Counted from the stretch's first letter, positions 1 through 9,962 are shown. The stretch: 64,000 nt of DNA from Aquipuribacter hungaricus (GCF_042663885.1 NZ_JBHSXV010000001.1); one strand, 5' to 3'. Notes: generated from the letters alone by a model not told the origin. Translations and numbers: made by a program.

Positions 1-2060
1 GAGCCCATGAGCAGCTCGAAGACGCGCTCGGCGGCCGCGGCGTCGGACACCCGGACCCGTCGCAGGGTCCGCCGCGACACGTCCATCGTCGTCTCGGCCA
101 GCTGGTCGGCGTCCATCTCGCCCAGGCCCTTGTAGCGCTGCACCGGCTGCTTGACCGTCCGGTTCTTCTTCGCCGCCTCGCGCAGCACGCGGGCCAGCTC
201 GGCGTCGGAGTACGTGTAGACGACCTCCTTGGTGGCGCCGGAACCGATGTCGAGGCGGTGCAGGGGCGGGACGGCCGCGAACACCCGGCCGGCGTCCACG
301 AGGGGGCGCATGTAGCGGAAGAACAGCGTGAGCAGCAGGGTCCGGATGTGGGCGCCGTCCACGTCGGCGTCGGTCATGATCACGATGCGCCCGTACCGGA
401 CGGCGTCCAGGTCGAACGTGCGGCCCGACCCGCCCCCGATGACCTGGATGATCGAGGCGCACTCGGCGTTGCGGAGCATGTCCGACACCGACGCCTTCTG
501 GACGTTGAGGATCTTCCCGCGAATCGGCAGCAGCGCCTGGAACTCGGAGTCGCGGGCGCTCATGGCGGTGCCCAGGGCGCTGTCGCCCTCGACGATGAAC
601 AGCTCGCTGCGCTCGGTGTCGCCGCTGCGGCAGTCCTTGAGCTTGGCCGGCAGCGAGCTGGACTCGAGGGCGTTCTTGCGCCGCTGGTTGTCCCGCTGCA
701 CCCGGGCCGCGACCCGGGCGCGCATCTCGCCGACGACCTTCTCCAGCAGCGCCGCTGCATGGCCGCGGTCCTCGCGCCGGACGCTGGTGAGCCGGGCGGC
801 GAGCTCGGTCTCCACGACCCGGGCGACGATGGCGCGCACGGCCGGCGTGCCGAGGACCTCCTTGGTCTGGCCCTCGAACTGCGGCTCGGGCAGCCGGACC
901 GCGACGACGGCGGTGAGGCCGGCCTGGACGTCGTCCTTCTCGACCCGGTCCGAGCCGTCCTTGGCGGCGACCTTGAGCTTGCGGGCGTTGGCCTGCACCT
1001 GCCCGCGCAGCGTCTTCAGCAGCGCCTGCTCGAACCCGGCGAGGTGGCTGCCGCCGTGCGGCGTGGCGACGACGTTGACGAAGGAGCGGACCGTGGTCTC
1101 GTAGCCGGTCCCCCACCGGACGGCGACGTCGACCTCGCACGTGCGCTCGACCTCGCGGGACTCCAGCCGGCCCGTGGCGTCCAGGACGGGCACGGTCTCG
1201 GTGAAGGTGCCGCTGCCCTGCAGCCGCCAGGTGCCGGCGACCTCCTCGCCCTGGGCCAGGTAGTCGACGAACTCGGCGATGCCCCCGTCGAAGCGGAGCT
1301 CGTCGTGCAGCGGCTCCGGCCCGCGGGAGTCGTCGAGGGTGAGCGTGAGGCCGGGGACGATGTGCGCGGTCTGCCGCAGGCGCGCCAGCAGGTCGTCGCG
1401 CTCGAACCGTGCGCCGGCCACGAACACCTGCGGGTCGGGCCAGAACCGCACGCGGGTGCCGCTGCGGCCCCGGGCCATGCGCCCCGACACCCGCAGGCGC
1501 GACCCGTCGACGAACGGCGAGAAGGTCGACGCCGGACCGGGCCCGTCCGGGCCGGCGGGGTCGGCGAACTCCCCCGGCTCCCCGCGGCGGAAGCTCATGG
1601 CGTGGGTGCGCCCGCCGCGGTCCACCTCGACGTCCAGCCGCGAGGACAGCGCGTTGACGACGCTCGCGCCCACGCCGTGCAGGCCGCCGGAGGCCGCGTA
1701 GGACGCCCCGCCGAACTTCCCGCCCGCGTGGAGCTTGGTGTAGACGACCTCGACCCCCGTGAGGCCCGTGCGGGGCTCGATGTCCACGGGTACGCCGCGC
1801 CCGTCGTCGCGGACCTCGGCGGAGCCGTCCGGGTGCAGCAGAACCTCGACCCGGGTGGCGTGGCCGGCCAGCGCCTCGTCGACGGAGTTGTCGATGAGCT
1901 CCCACAGGCAGTGCATCAGGCCGCGCGTGTCGGTCGAGCCGATGTACATGCCGGGGCGCTTGCGGACCGCCTCGAGGCCCTCGAGGACCGACAGGTGGCG
2001 CGCGGTGTACGAGGCGTCGCCCGCGGTACCCCGGGTCTGAGGGCCGGCAGTCGTGGACAC
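1..2060 (-). CDS. parE: DNA topoisomerase IV/gyrase subunit B-like protein, 3' end outside window
   Basis: ATPase subunit of a type IIA topoisomerase, which manages supercoils and decatenation with an A subunit that is not in this window. Visible GHKL ATPase motifs are RKRPGMYIG (residues 33-41), ELIDNSVDEA (54-63) and DDGRGVPVD (about 77). The TOPRIM motifs are EGDSALG (about 489) and DADVDGAHI (about 560). The GTG start at 2060 is the only in-frame start before the first conserved block, and its ribosome site is weak. About 686 residues are present and the last complete residue is Gly, so only a short C-terminus is missing. Its position beside rpoD matches the second gyrB-like gene of actinobacteria rather than the gyrB of the dnaA region. 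The parE versus gyrB label is inferred from this context. Confidence 0.93.
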   Translation of the reverse strand, partial: MSTTAGPQTRGTAGDASYTARHLSVLEGLEAVRKRPGMYIGSTDTRGLMHCLWELIDNSVDEALAGHATRVEVLLHPDGSAEVRDDGRGVPVDIEPRTGLTGVEVVYTKLHAGGKFGGASYAASGGLHGVGASVVNALSSRLDVEVDRGGRTHAMSFRRGEPGEFADPAGPDGPGPASTFSPFVDGSRLRVSGRMARGRSGTRVRFWPDPQVFVAGARFERDDLLARLRQTAHIVPGLTLTLDDSRGPEPLHDELRFDGGIAEFVDYLAQGEEVAGTWRLQGSGTFTETVPVLDATGRLESREVERTCEVDVAVRWGTGYETTVRSFVNVVATPHGGSHLAGFEQALLKTLRGQVQANARKLKVAAKDGSDRVEKDDVQAGLTAVVAVRLPEPQFEGQTKEVLGTPAVRAIVARVVETELAARLTSVRREDRGHAAALLEKVVGEMRARVAARVQRDNQRRKNALESSSLPAKLKDCRSGDTERSELFIVEGDSALGTAMSARDSEFQALLPIRGKILNVQKASVSDMLRNAECASIIQVIGGGSGRTFDLDAVRYGRIVIMTDADVDGAHIRTLLLTLFFRYMRPLVDAGRVFAAVPPLHRLDIGSGATKEVVYTYSDAELARVLREAAKKNRTVKQPVQRYKGLGEMDADQLAETTMDVSRRTLRRVRVSDAAAAERVFELLMG

Positions 2061-2207
2061 CTCGCCACGGTAACCGGGCACCCGGACGCAACCGGTCAGG
2101 CAGGGCGCCACGCTGGGCCAGTGGTGTAGACCACAGACGTTTCGCGGCCAGCGGAACGGATGTCCGTCGGGAACGCCCCGGCGGCGGGCATGGTTGTACC
2201 GGACGAC

Positions 2208-2288
2208 ATGAACAGAGTCATCGAGAACACGACCCGCACTCACGCAGGTGCATCCACGAAGCCTGGAAAGGCGGTACCCGCATCATGA
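2208..2288 (+). CDS. possible 26-aa leader/small ORF overlapping the zinc-ribbon gene
   Basis: An ATG frame of 26 codons begins MNRVIENTTRTHAG and ends in TGA at 2286-2288. That stop overlaps the ATG of the next gene as ATGA. No good ribosome site precedes it, so it would have to be leaderless or weakly translated. The next gene also lacks a well-spaced ribosome site (AAAGGCGG lies about 14 bases upstream), so translation of this frame could deliver ribosomes by coupling. There are no homologues I recognise. It could equally be untranslated 5' leader. Confidence 0.3.
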   Translation: MNRVIENTTRTHAGASTKPGKAVPAS

Positions 2289-2494
2289 CGACCCTGACGG
2301 CTCCGGCCCTCAACGCCGCCGACCGCTGCGACCGCTGCGGCGCCCAGGCATATGTCAAGGCTGTCCTCCCCGGCGGCGGCGAGCTGCTGTTCTGCGGCCA
2401 CCACGGCCGGCAGTTCTCCCCCACCCTCGAGGCGCAGGGCGCCGACGTGCTCGACGAGACCGTCCGCCTCACCGAGGACGCCGCCACCAGCTGA
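2285..2494 (+). CDS. DUF7455-type small zinc-ribbon protein
   Basis: A 69-residue protein of unknown function that is conserved in actinobacteria next to rpoD and parE. CDRCGAQAYV (residues 15-24) and a later CGHHG (about 37-41) form a plausible C-x2-C...C-x-H-H metal site. The body is short and soluble, with no signal or membrane segment. It is divergent from parE and is followed by a strong hairpin terminator at 2541-2574, so it is probably monocistronic. The ATG overlaps the stop of an upstream 26-codon frame. The family assignment rests on the Cys pattern and position; the molecular role is unknown. Confidence 0.85.
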   Translation: MTTLTAPALNAADRCDRCGAQAYVKAVLPGGGELLFCGHHGRQFSPTLEAQGADVLDETVRLTEDAATS

Positions 2495-2540
2495 GCACCC
2501 CCGTCGCCCCGCGGCGACGCCAGCACTCCCAGCACCACCA

Positions 2541-2574
2541 CGACGGCACCCCGGCTCCGGCCGGGGTGCCGTCG
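2541..2574 (+). terminator. hairpin terminator after the zinc-ribbon gene
   Basis: A perfect 14-bp stem (2541-2554 with 2561-2574) encloses the six-base loop ctccgg. It begins about 46 bases past the stop at 2494. There is no T-tract, as is usual for high-GC actinobacterial terminators. Confidence 0.75.
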
Positions 2575-2584
2575 TCGTCTGGCC

Positions 2585-2630
2585 TAGGGTCACCGCCATG
2601 ACAGCGCCCGCCCGCGAGGCCCGCCCGTGA
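2585..2630 (+). promoter_or_regulatory. TAGGGT -10 and leaderless 10-codon upstream ORF before DUF456 gene
   Basis: TAGGGT at 2585-2590 is a good actinobacterial -10. It places transcription start at or near the ATG at 2598. That ATG opens a 10-codon frame (MTAPAREARP) whose TGA at 2628-2630 overlaps the GTG of the next gene as GTGA. The DUF456 gene has only a weak GCGAGG upstream, so coupling from this leaderless frame is an attractive explanation for its translation. This is inferred from sequence alone. Confidence 0.4.
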
Positions 2631-3121
2631 GCACCGAGGTCCTCGTGGGCACCCTCGCCCTGCTCGTCATGCTCGTCGGCCTGGTCGGGATCGTCGTGCC
2701 GGTCCTGCCCGGCCTCGGCCTCATCAACGCCGCCGTGCTCGTCTGGGCCCTGGTCGAGCGCAGCACCACCGGCTGGGTGTGCCTGGCCCTCTGCCTGGTG
2801 GTGTGGGCCGCGGCGTTCACCCTGCAGTACCTCGTCCCCGGCAAGCGGCTCGTCGCCGCGGGCGTCCCGACCTGGGTCATCGCCTGCGCCGGCCTGGCGG
2901 GCGTCGTCGGCTTCTTCGTCGTCCCCGTCATCGGCCTGCCGCTGTTCTTCGTCGGCGCGGTCTACCTGCTGCAGTCCTACCGCGCGGGCGGGCTGGGCCG
3001 GTCCCTGGGCTCCACGTGGCAGGCGGTCGTGGCGGTCGGCGTCTCGCAGCTCATCGAGCTCACCGGCGGGATGCTCTGCGTCGTCACCTACGTCGTGTCG
3101 TTCTACCTCGCCTCGCGCTAG
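2627..3121 (+). CDS. DUF456 family membrane protein
   Basis: A 164-residue integral membrane protein of unknown function. Hydrophobic segments lie at roughly 5-35, 40-65, 78-115 and 125-160. They contain the Gly/Pro-rich segment VPVLPGLGL near residue 26, typical of DUF456. The length matches the family. The GTG start is preceded by a 10-codon upstream frame that ends in a GTGA overlap. It converges on the three-gene paralogous operon, and the two stop codons are almost touching (3121 and 3123). No enzymatic motif is visible. Confidence 0.85.
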   Translation: MSTEVLVGTLALLVMLVGLVGIVVPVLPGLGLINAAVLVWALVERSTTGWVCLALCLVVWAAAFTLQYLVPGKRLVAAGVPTWVIACAGLAGVVGFFVVPVIGLPLFFVGAVYLLQSYRAGGLGRSLGSTWQAVVAVGVSQLIELTGGMLCVVTYVVSFYLASR

Positions 3122-3122
3122 C

Positions 3123-4283
3123 TCAGCAGCCCGGCCCCACCTGCACGAGGCCGACCACGTCGCGCGGGCCGACGAGCACCGCGTCGACGTCGACCACGGG
3201 CACCTGCTCGCGCCGGGGCCAGAGCCTGAGCACCCCTCCCGGCAGCTGCCAGTCCGCGGACAGGCCCTGCCCCCAGCGGTCCTCCAGGTAGGCGGCGGTC
3301 AGACCGGGGTAGGCGTCGGCGACGTCCAGCGGCGGGTCGCCGACCTCCAGGCCCGTGTCGGTGCGGCCGGCGTCCACGGTGATGCCGGCGACGACCGGCC
3401 CGCCGGGGCCGGGGTCGGACAGCACGAGGTACAGCAGGCCCGGCTCGCCGTCGCCCATGGCGAGCCGGCACGACGGCCCGCCGTCGTCGGCGGTGCCGTT
3501 GGCGCTGTCCCCCTCGTCCTGGACCGCGACGAGCCCGGCTGCCTCCGCCAGCGGCGCCCCGACCCGCAGCGGGCCGCGCCCCTGGAGGTCCAGGACGGGC
3601 AGCGCGGCCTCCTCGGTGGCCCGGACCCGCTCGGCCTCGGCCGCGCACCGCGTGGCGGCGTCGTCGCGCACCTGCACGTGGTCGACCCGGCCGTCCCCGG
3701 TGAGGTCGACGAACGCCGCACGCACGCTGGGCGTGGGGCGCAGCCAGGCGACGTCGACCGTGACGGAGGCCTCCTGCCACGGCACCGGGACCGTCGTCGT
3801 GGCCCGCAGCAGGCCGGGGGCCTCCAGGTCGTCCAGGCGTGCCCCGACCCCGGGGCCGAGGAACGACGAGCCGGCACCGGTGCGGGCGTCCACCGTCACC
3901 GACGCGAGCCGGTCCTCGACGAGCCAGCCGGCCACCCCGTCGCCGGGGCCGGTGTCCGACAGCCCCGGCAGCACCCGTCGGCAGCCGCCGACCGGCTCCT
4001 CCTGGACCGAGAACCCGGCGGCGACCACCTCGGCGGTCCCCATCCCCAGGCGGAGGCCGTCGACGCCGTCCTCGCGCACGACCACCGCGCCCTGCGGGTC
4101 CAGCGGCTCCGGCACGGGCGCGGACGGGTCGGCCACGGCCTCCAGCGAGGCGCGCGTGGCCTCCACGGCGGCGTCGTCGGCCGCGGTGCCCGGGCGGGCG
4201 AGGACGGCCCCGGCCACGAGCACGCCGACGCCGAGCACGACCAGGGCGGGTGTCGCGGCGCGGGGCACGTCCCAGCGTCGCAC
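3123..4283 (-). CDS. membrane-anchored protein, third gene of a paralogous trio (two repeat units)
   Basis: A 386-residue protein of unknown function. An N-terminal hydrophobic segment (about 12-29) anchors it or exports it. Two copies of a domain then follow. Copy one starts at LRLGMGTAEVVAAGF and ends in TRC. Copy two starts at LRVGAPLAEAAGL, contains GLEVGDP followed by AYPG, and ends in GPGC. This LxxG...C pattern with an internal (L/V)GxxLG-type turn is shared with the two genes upstream. Its GTG lies 12 bases after the neighbour's stop, so the genes are probably co-transcribed and coupled. The domain resembles the LGM-type repeats of actinobacterial lipoproteins, but I cannot name a family. 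Confidence 0.75.
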   Translation of the reverse strand: MRRWDVPRAATPALVVLGVGVLVAGAVLARPGTAADDAAVEATRASLEAVADPSAPVPEPLDPQGAVVVREDGVDGLRLGMGTAEVVAAGFSVQEEPVGGCRRVLPGLSDTGPGDGVAGWLVEDRLASVTVDARTGAGSSFLGPGVGARLDDLEAPGLLRATTTVPVPWQEASVTVDVAWLRPTPSVRAAFVDLTGDGRVDHVQVRDDAATRCAAEAERVRATEEAALPVLDLQGRGPLRVGAPLAEAAGLVAVQDEGDSANGTADDGGPSCRLAMGDGEPGLLYLVLSDPGPGGPVVAGITVDAGRTDTGLEVGDPPLDVADAYPGLTAAYLEDRWGQGLSADWQLPGGVLRLWPRREQVPVVDVDAVLVGPRDVVGLVQVGPGC

Positions 4284-4295
4284 GGCGCGGCCGGG

Positions 4296-5462
4296 TCAGC
4301 AGAAGCGGTTCGGGTCCGTCGCCACGTCGCGCACGGACACCGATTGCACCAGCGACGGCGGCCCCATGACCGGCAGGTCGACGTCGGCCGCGTACCGCTG
4401 CGACAGGCCGACGTCGATCCGGACCACGCGCTGGCCGACGGTGGTCTCCCACGTCGCCCACGCTGCCTCGAGCCCCTGTCCCACCGCACCGGGGTAGGCG
4501 CGCAGGACCGCCTTGAGGCTGTCGCCCGCCCCCACGCCGAGCGACGGGGAAGTCGGGCCGTCCCCCTCGACCTTGACGACCACGCCGTCCAGCGCGGTGA
4601 CGCTGAGCCAGCTGCCGTCGGCGTCCTGCCGCCAGAAGGCCTCGCAGCCCGCCGGGCCGCCGCCCAGCCCGCCCTCGAACCCGAGCGCCGCCAGCCCGGC
4701 GGAGGGCGAGCCGAGCGGGGCGACGTCCAACCCGTCCAGGCCCATGACGAGCGGCGGCAGCACCGGGGCGCCGTCGCGCCCCTCTGGCTGCACCGGGTGC
4801 GCGTCCTGCGAGCACCCCCGCCCGCCCGGGCTGCGGACCTCGACCGAGGTGATCCGCCCGGCCCCGGCGCCGGCTCCCGGCTGGTAGCCGGACGACACGT
4901 CGGCGTACACGACCTCGACCCCGTCGGCGGCGGGCACGTGGACGACGGTGACCGTCGGCCCCGCCGCGCCGAAGGGGCGCTCCAGCGTGGTGCGGGCGCC
5001 GGGCAGCTCGGAGGCCGTGGCGACCGGGGAGCCCAGCGTCGGGCCGAGCCAGGTCTCGAGCTCCGCCACCACGCGCGTCGTCGTGTCCCAGCGGGACAGG
5101 ACCACCGCGACCACCTCGCCGTCCCTCACCCAGGCGCTGGTCTCGAAGGCGGGCATGCTGTCCGGCCCGGTCGCCCAGACCGGCAGGCAGGCCTCCGGCG
5201 GGGCCTCCTCCAGACCGACGAACCCCGGCCCGCCGGCGGCGTCCGCGAGCTCGTGCACGTCCATCCCGAGCCGTGCCGTCGGGACGCCGTCCGCCTCGAG
5301 GACGGTCACCTCGGGCCCGGCCGGCTCGGACGGGGCCGGCGACGCCTCGGCCGCCGGCGGCCGGAGGTCGGCCTCGTCCGCGGCGGTGCCGCCCCGCGCG
5401 GTGAGCACGCCGAGGAGCAGCAGCACCCCCGCCGTCGCCGGCAGCCACGTCCTCGTGCGCAC
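4296..5462 (-). CDS. membrane-anchored protein, second gene of a paralogous trio (two repeat units)
   Basis: 388 residues from the GTG at 5462, which has AGGGGG eight bases upstream. An ATG at 5486 is possible but has no ribosome site and breaks the alignment with the paralogue upstream. One membrane segment (about 6-22) is followed by ARGGTAADEADLRP. The paralogue has ARGG- and EDLRP-like residues at the same place. Repeat one carries ARLGMDVHEL and TWLGPTLGSP. Repeat two carries SLGVGAGDSL and AYPGA and ends DPNRFC. Cys residues close both repeats. The function is unknown; an extracytoplasmic location is inferred. It lies about 55 bases after the first gene of the trio. Confidence 0.75.
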   Translation of the reverse strand: MRTRTWLPATAGVLLLLGVLTARGGTAADEADLRPPAAEASPAPSEPAGPEVTVLEADGVPTARLGMDVHELADAAGGPGFVGLEEAPPEACLPVWATGPDSMPAFETSAWVRDGEVVAVVLSRWDTTTRVVAELETWLGPTLGSPVATASELPGARTTLERPFGAAGPTVTVVHVPAADGVEVVYADVSSGYQPGAGAGAGRITSVEVRSPGGRGCSQDAHPVQPEGRDGAPVLPPLVMGLDGLDVAPLGSPSAGLAALGFEGGLGGGPAGCEAFWRQDADGSWLSVTALDGVVVKVEGDGPTSPSLGVGAGDSLKAVLRAYPGAVGQGLEAAWATWETTVGQRVVRIDVGLSQRYAADVDLPVMGPPSLVQSVSVRDVATDPNRFC

Positions 5463-5517
5463 AGGCCTCGCCCCCCTGCCGGGCATGCTGCCACGCGCGG
5501 GTGCGGTCGGGCAGCCC

Positions 5518-6243
5518 TCAGCGCGGACCAGGCGGCTCGGTACCGCCGGCGGGCGGCGACGGTGGGGCCGGGGCGTCGGTCGAGCAGGCGCGCCCGGCCG
5601 GCAGGCGCACCTCGATCCTCGTGGTCCGGCCCGGCTCCTCGCCCTCGTGGGCCCGCCCCCGGGGGGAGTCGGAGAGGACGACCTCGGGAGCGCCCGCGCC
5701 GGCGCCCGGCACGAGCACCGTCGTCACGACGGGACCGTCCGTCCCGGCCGGCCGGGCGGTGCTCGTCCGTGCCCCCGGCAGGGCTGCGGCCTCCGACAGC
5801 GGCGAGCCGAGCGTCGGACCCAGCCAGGTGCGCAGGCCGGGGAGCGCGGCGCTGGTGGGGTCCGGGCGGCCGAGGACGACGGAGACCACCTCGCCGCCCA
5901 GCAGCCGGACGGTGCTCTCCCAGGGGTGGCCGCTCGCGTCGACCGTCGGGGACCAGGCCGGGACGCAGCCGCCGGGCTGCCCCTCGACCGCCAGGCCACG
6001 GTCACCTGCCGTCGCCAGACCCGCGCCGTCGGACCCGAGCCTGGCCCAGGGCAGCCCGTCCGGCTCCAGGACGACGGGCTGCACCCCGGGCGGTGGCTCC
6101 TGCGACTGCTGCAGCGACGGCTCCTGCGACGGCCGAACGAGGGGCCGGAGGTCCTCCTGGCCGGCGGCGCTGCCCCCGCGTACGGCGAGCACCCCGACGA
6201 CGAGCAGCACGGAGGAGACGGCGGCGAGCGTGGTCCTGCGCAC
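5518..6243 (-). CDS. membrane-anchored protein, first gene of a paralogous trio (one repeat unit)
   Basis: 241 residues from the GTG at 6243, which has a perfect GGAGG (6251-6255) at seven-base spacing. A longer ATG frame to 6333 would run into the terminator stem at 6318-6355, so I reject it. A membrane segment (about 6-20) is followed by VRGGSAAGQEDLRP. A single repeat unit then contains WARLGSDGAG and TWLGPTLGSPL and ends RACST. The protein stops with a Pro-rich tail where its neighbour continues into a second unit. It is the clearest paralogue of the 4296-5462 gene. Function unknown. Confidence 0.75.
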   Translation of the reverse strand: MRRTTLAAVSSVLLVVGVLAVRGGSAAGQEDLRPLVRPSQEPSLQQSQEPPPGVQPVVLEPDGLPWARLGSDGAGLATAGDRGLAVEGQPGGCVPAWSPTVDASGHPWESTVRLLGGEVVSVVLGRPDPTSAALPGLRTWLGPTLGSPLSEAAALPGARTSTARPAGTDGPVVTTVLVPGAGAGAPEVVLSDSPRGRAHEGEEPGRTTRIEVRLPAGRACSTDAPAPPSPPAGGTEPPGPR

Positions 6244-6317
6244 GGGTGCACCTCCGGTCCCTCGTCCAGGACCCCGGTCCTGCCCGGCCATGGTGGCACC
6301 GGCCGCCGGCCCCGACG

Positions 6318-6355
6318 CGAGCAGGCCCGCCACCGGTCGGTGACGGGCCTGCTCG
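6318..6355 (-). terminator. rpoD terminator hairpin
   Basis: A perfect 12-bp stem (cgagcaggcccg at 6318-6329 with its complement at 6344-6355) and a 14-base loop lie 13 bases past the rpoD stop. It separates rpoD from the paralogous trio and overlaps the rejected longer start of the first trio gene. Confidence 0.8.
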
Positions 6356-6368
6356 ACGTGCTGCCGGG

Positions 6369-8174
<1,806 letters not shown>

Positions 8175-8248
8175 GCACAGCCCTTCGTCGTTCATGTCTG
8201 GTTCATGGCATGGAGAGGCCGGCGTCAGACAAGCGTGCGACGCCCAGC

Positions 8249-8264
8249 GACTACCATTGTAGTC
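8249..8264 (-). promoter_or_regulatory. rpoD: rpoD promoter -10 inside a perfect palindrome
   Basis: On the minus strand TACAAT (8261-8256) is a near-ideal -10 about 60 bases before the ATG and 80 before the GTG. It sits within GACTAC-CATT-GTAGTC, a perfect 6-4-6 inverted repeat. No convincing TTGACA -35 is visible. The palindrome could be an operator or a chance feature. Confidence 0.5.
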
Positions 8265-8397
8265 CCAGGCCCGGGGCACGCCTCGCACACCGGCACCCGG
8301 CCCGACCTCCCGCGGACGGCGAAGCCGTCGTCCTACCTGGGAGAACGCGCCCCCGGGGGCGGCTGTTCCCGGTCGTGACCGGGCGCTGCCAGCGGTC

Positions 8398-8988
8398 TCA
8401 GGAGGCCCCGGACCCCTTGGCGGCGGCCTTGCGGGCCTGCTTGAAGTCCCGGACCAGGCCCAGGGTCTCCTCGTCGACGACGTCCGCGGCGGAGCGGTGC
8501 ACGCCGTCCTCGCCGTACTCCCCCGCCGCCTCGCGCCACCCGTCCGGCCGGACGCGCCTCTGCTTGCCGAGCAGCGCGACGAAGATCTTCGCCTTCTGGT
8601 CCCCGAACCCGGGCAGGGCCTTGAGCCGCCGGAGCAGCTCGGCGCCGTCCGAGGCCGAGGACCACAGCGCCGTGGTGTCCCCGCCGTAGCCGTCGACGAC
8701 CGCACCGGCGAGGTCGTGCAGGCGACCGGCCATGCTGCCGTGGTAGCGGTGCACGGCGGGCGGGCGGGCCATCAGGGCGGCGAGCTCGTCGCGCTCCATG
8801 GCCGCCACGGCCGCGGGGTCCAGCCGCTCCGGGCTGCCGGGAAGCCGGTCCAGCAGCCGCCGGGGCCCGGCGAAGGCGGCCTCCATCCGGACCTGCTGGT
8901 CCAGCAGCATGCCGACCAGCAGGGCGAACGGGTCGTCCTCGAGCAGCCGGTCCGCGGCGGTCTCGCCGGCCAGGTGCAGCCGCGTCAC
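8398..8988 (-). CDS. HhH-GPD-type base excision DNA repair protein
   Basis: 196 residues of the small actinobacterial HhH-GPD branch, related to DNA glycosylases that remove damaged bases. Helical motifs DPFALLVGMLLDQQVRME (about 19-36) and the hairpin LPGFGDQKAKIF (about 124-135) are visible. An Asp in RPDGW further on may serve the GPD position, but I cannot assign the catalytic residue. It starts with GTG only four bases after the stop of the universal stress gene, whose last codons (AAGGGCGAG) provide its ribosome site. The two are therefore probably one operon. Its substrate is unknown. Confidence 0.85.
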   Translation of the reverse strand: MTRLHLAGETAADRLLEDDPFALLVGMLLDQQVRMEAAFAGPRRLLDRLPGSPERLDPAAVAAMERDELAALMARPPAVHRYHGSMAGRLHDLAGAVVDGYGGDTTALWSSASDGAELLRRLKALPGFGDQKAKIFVALLGKQRRVRPDGWREAAGEYGEDGVHRSAADVVDEETLGLVRDFKQARKAAAKGSGAS

Positions 8989-8992
8989 GGGG

Positions 8993-9370
8993 CTACTCGC
9001 CCTTGACGGCCAGGACCGGGCAGGTGGCGTCCAGCAGGATGCGCTGGGCGTTGCTGCCGAGGATGAGCTTGCCGACCGGGGAGCGGCGGCGCAGGCCGAT
9101 GACGATGACCTCGGCGCTGACGTCGTCGGCGACCTGCAGCAGGTCGTCGGCGGGGTCGCTGCTGCGGGGCATGTGGCGCACCTCGTAGGCCAGGCCGCTG
9201 TCGTGCAGGCGCGCGGTGTACCCGGCGAGGTCGGCCTCCACCGCCTCCGTGGTGTCCTCCTTGCTGCTCACCACCACGAGGGGGAGGTGACGGCTGAGGG
9301 CTGCGTCCACCCCGTGGGCGAGCGCTGCGCGTCCCTCCCGGCTGGGCAGGTAGCCCACCACGACGGCCAT
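8993..9370 (-). CDS. universal stress protein (UspA family)
   Basis: 125 residues, a single Usp domain with an alpha/beta nucleotide-binding fold. The start MAVVVGYLPS matches strand 1. The C-terminal signature VGKLILGSNAQRIL gives the G-x2-G-x9-G-S/N ATP-binding pattern, followed by CPVLAVKGE. The ATG at 9370 has an AGGAGG site four bases upstream. It is the first gene of a probable two-gene unit with the HhH-GPD gene and is divergent from the Nudix gene. It ends in TAG, which here is clearly a normal stop because the protein ends exactly where Usp domains do. Confidence 0.93.
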   Translation of the reverse strand: MAVVVGYLPSREGRAALAHGVDAALSRHLPLVVVSSKEDTTEAVEADLAGYTARLHDSGLAYEVRHMPRSSDPADDLLQVADDVSAEVIVIGLRRRSPVGKLILGSNAQRILLDATCPVLAVKGE

Positions 9371-9464
9371 GGCACCTCCTCTAGGCGTGCCCGACCGCCG
9401 TCGGCCGGGCTGCTCCTGGGCCACCGTAACGGTCCCGGCGCGCGGGGGTGCCGCGGCGCCCTCG

Positions 9465-9470
9465 TACCCT
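9465..9470 (+). promoter_or_regulatory. -10 element of leaderless Nudix gene
   Basis: TACCCT lies six bases before the GTG at 9477. This spacing places transcription start on the start codon, so the mRNA is probably leaderless. No ribosome site is present. Confidence 0.55.
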
Positions 9471-9476
9471 GGGCCG

Positions 9477-9953
9477 GTGGCGAGCCGCGACGGGGACGGG
9501 TGGGTGGCCTGCCGGTGCGGTGCGCGGCACTGGGGCCTGCACGGCGCGGCGGGGCTCGTGCTGTGGCGCCCGGGCGCCGACGGCCCGCAGGTGCTGCTGC
9601 AGCACCGGGCCGGCTGGGTGCACGACGGCGGCACCTGGGCCGTGCCGGGCGGTGCCCGCGACTCCCACGAGGACCCGGTCCGCGCGGCGCTGCGCGAGGC
9701 GGCCGAGGAGGTCGGGGTCCGCGCCCAGGACGTCGAGGTCGGGGCGACGCTCACCGGGACCGACCACGGGGACTGGCGCTACGACTACGTGCTGGCCGAG
9801 GCCTCGCCCGCCGCGGAGGTGCACGCCGCGAACGACGAGACGGCGGACCTGGGCTGGGTGGGGCTGGCCGAGGAGCCCGGCCTGCCGCTGCACGCGGGCC
9901 TGGCGCGCGACTGGGACCGCCTCGTCGCGGCCGTCACCGCCGTCACCGGCTGA
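9477..9953 (+). CDS. Nudix hydrolase
   Basis: 158 residues; hydrolyses nucleoside diphosphate-X substrates, with an 8-oxo-dGTP-type role possible. The Nudix box is clear: GGARDSHEDPVRAALREAAE followed by EVGV, matching G-x5-E-x7-REUxEExGU at about residues 60-83. The N-terminal VACRCGARHWG followed by GAAGLVLW is typical of an actinobacterial subgroup. I chose the GTG at 9477 over an upstream ATG at 9369 because a -10 (TACCCT) sits immediately before it and the extra N-terminus is unstructured. It converges on metX. Confidence 0.9.
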   Translation: MASRDGDGWVACRCGARHWGLHGAAGLVLWRPGADGPQVLLQHRAGWVHDGGTWAVPGGARDSHEDPVRAALREAAEEVGVRAQDVEVGATLTGTDHGDWRYDYVLAEASPAAEVHAANDETADLGWVGLAEEPGLPLHAGLARDWDRLVAAVTAVTG

Positions 9954-9962
9954 CGGTCGCCC

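Noticed and set aside
6244..6333. ATG start at 6333 for the first paralogous-trio gene
   Set aside because: The added segment overlaps the rpoD terminator and loses the ideal GGAGG-GTG start at 6243.
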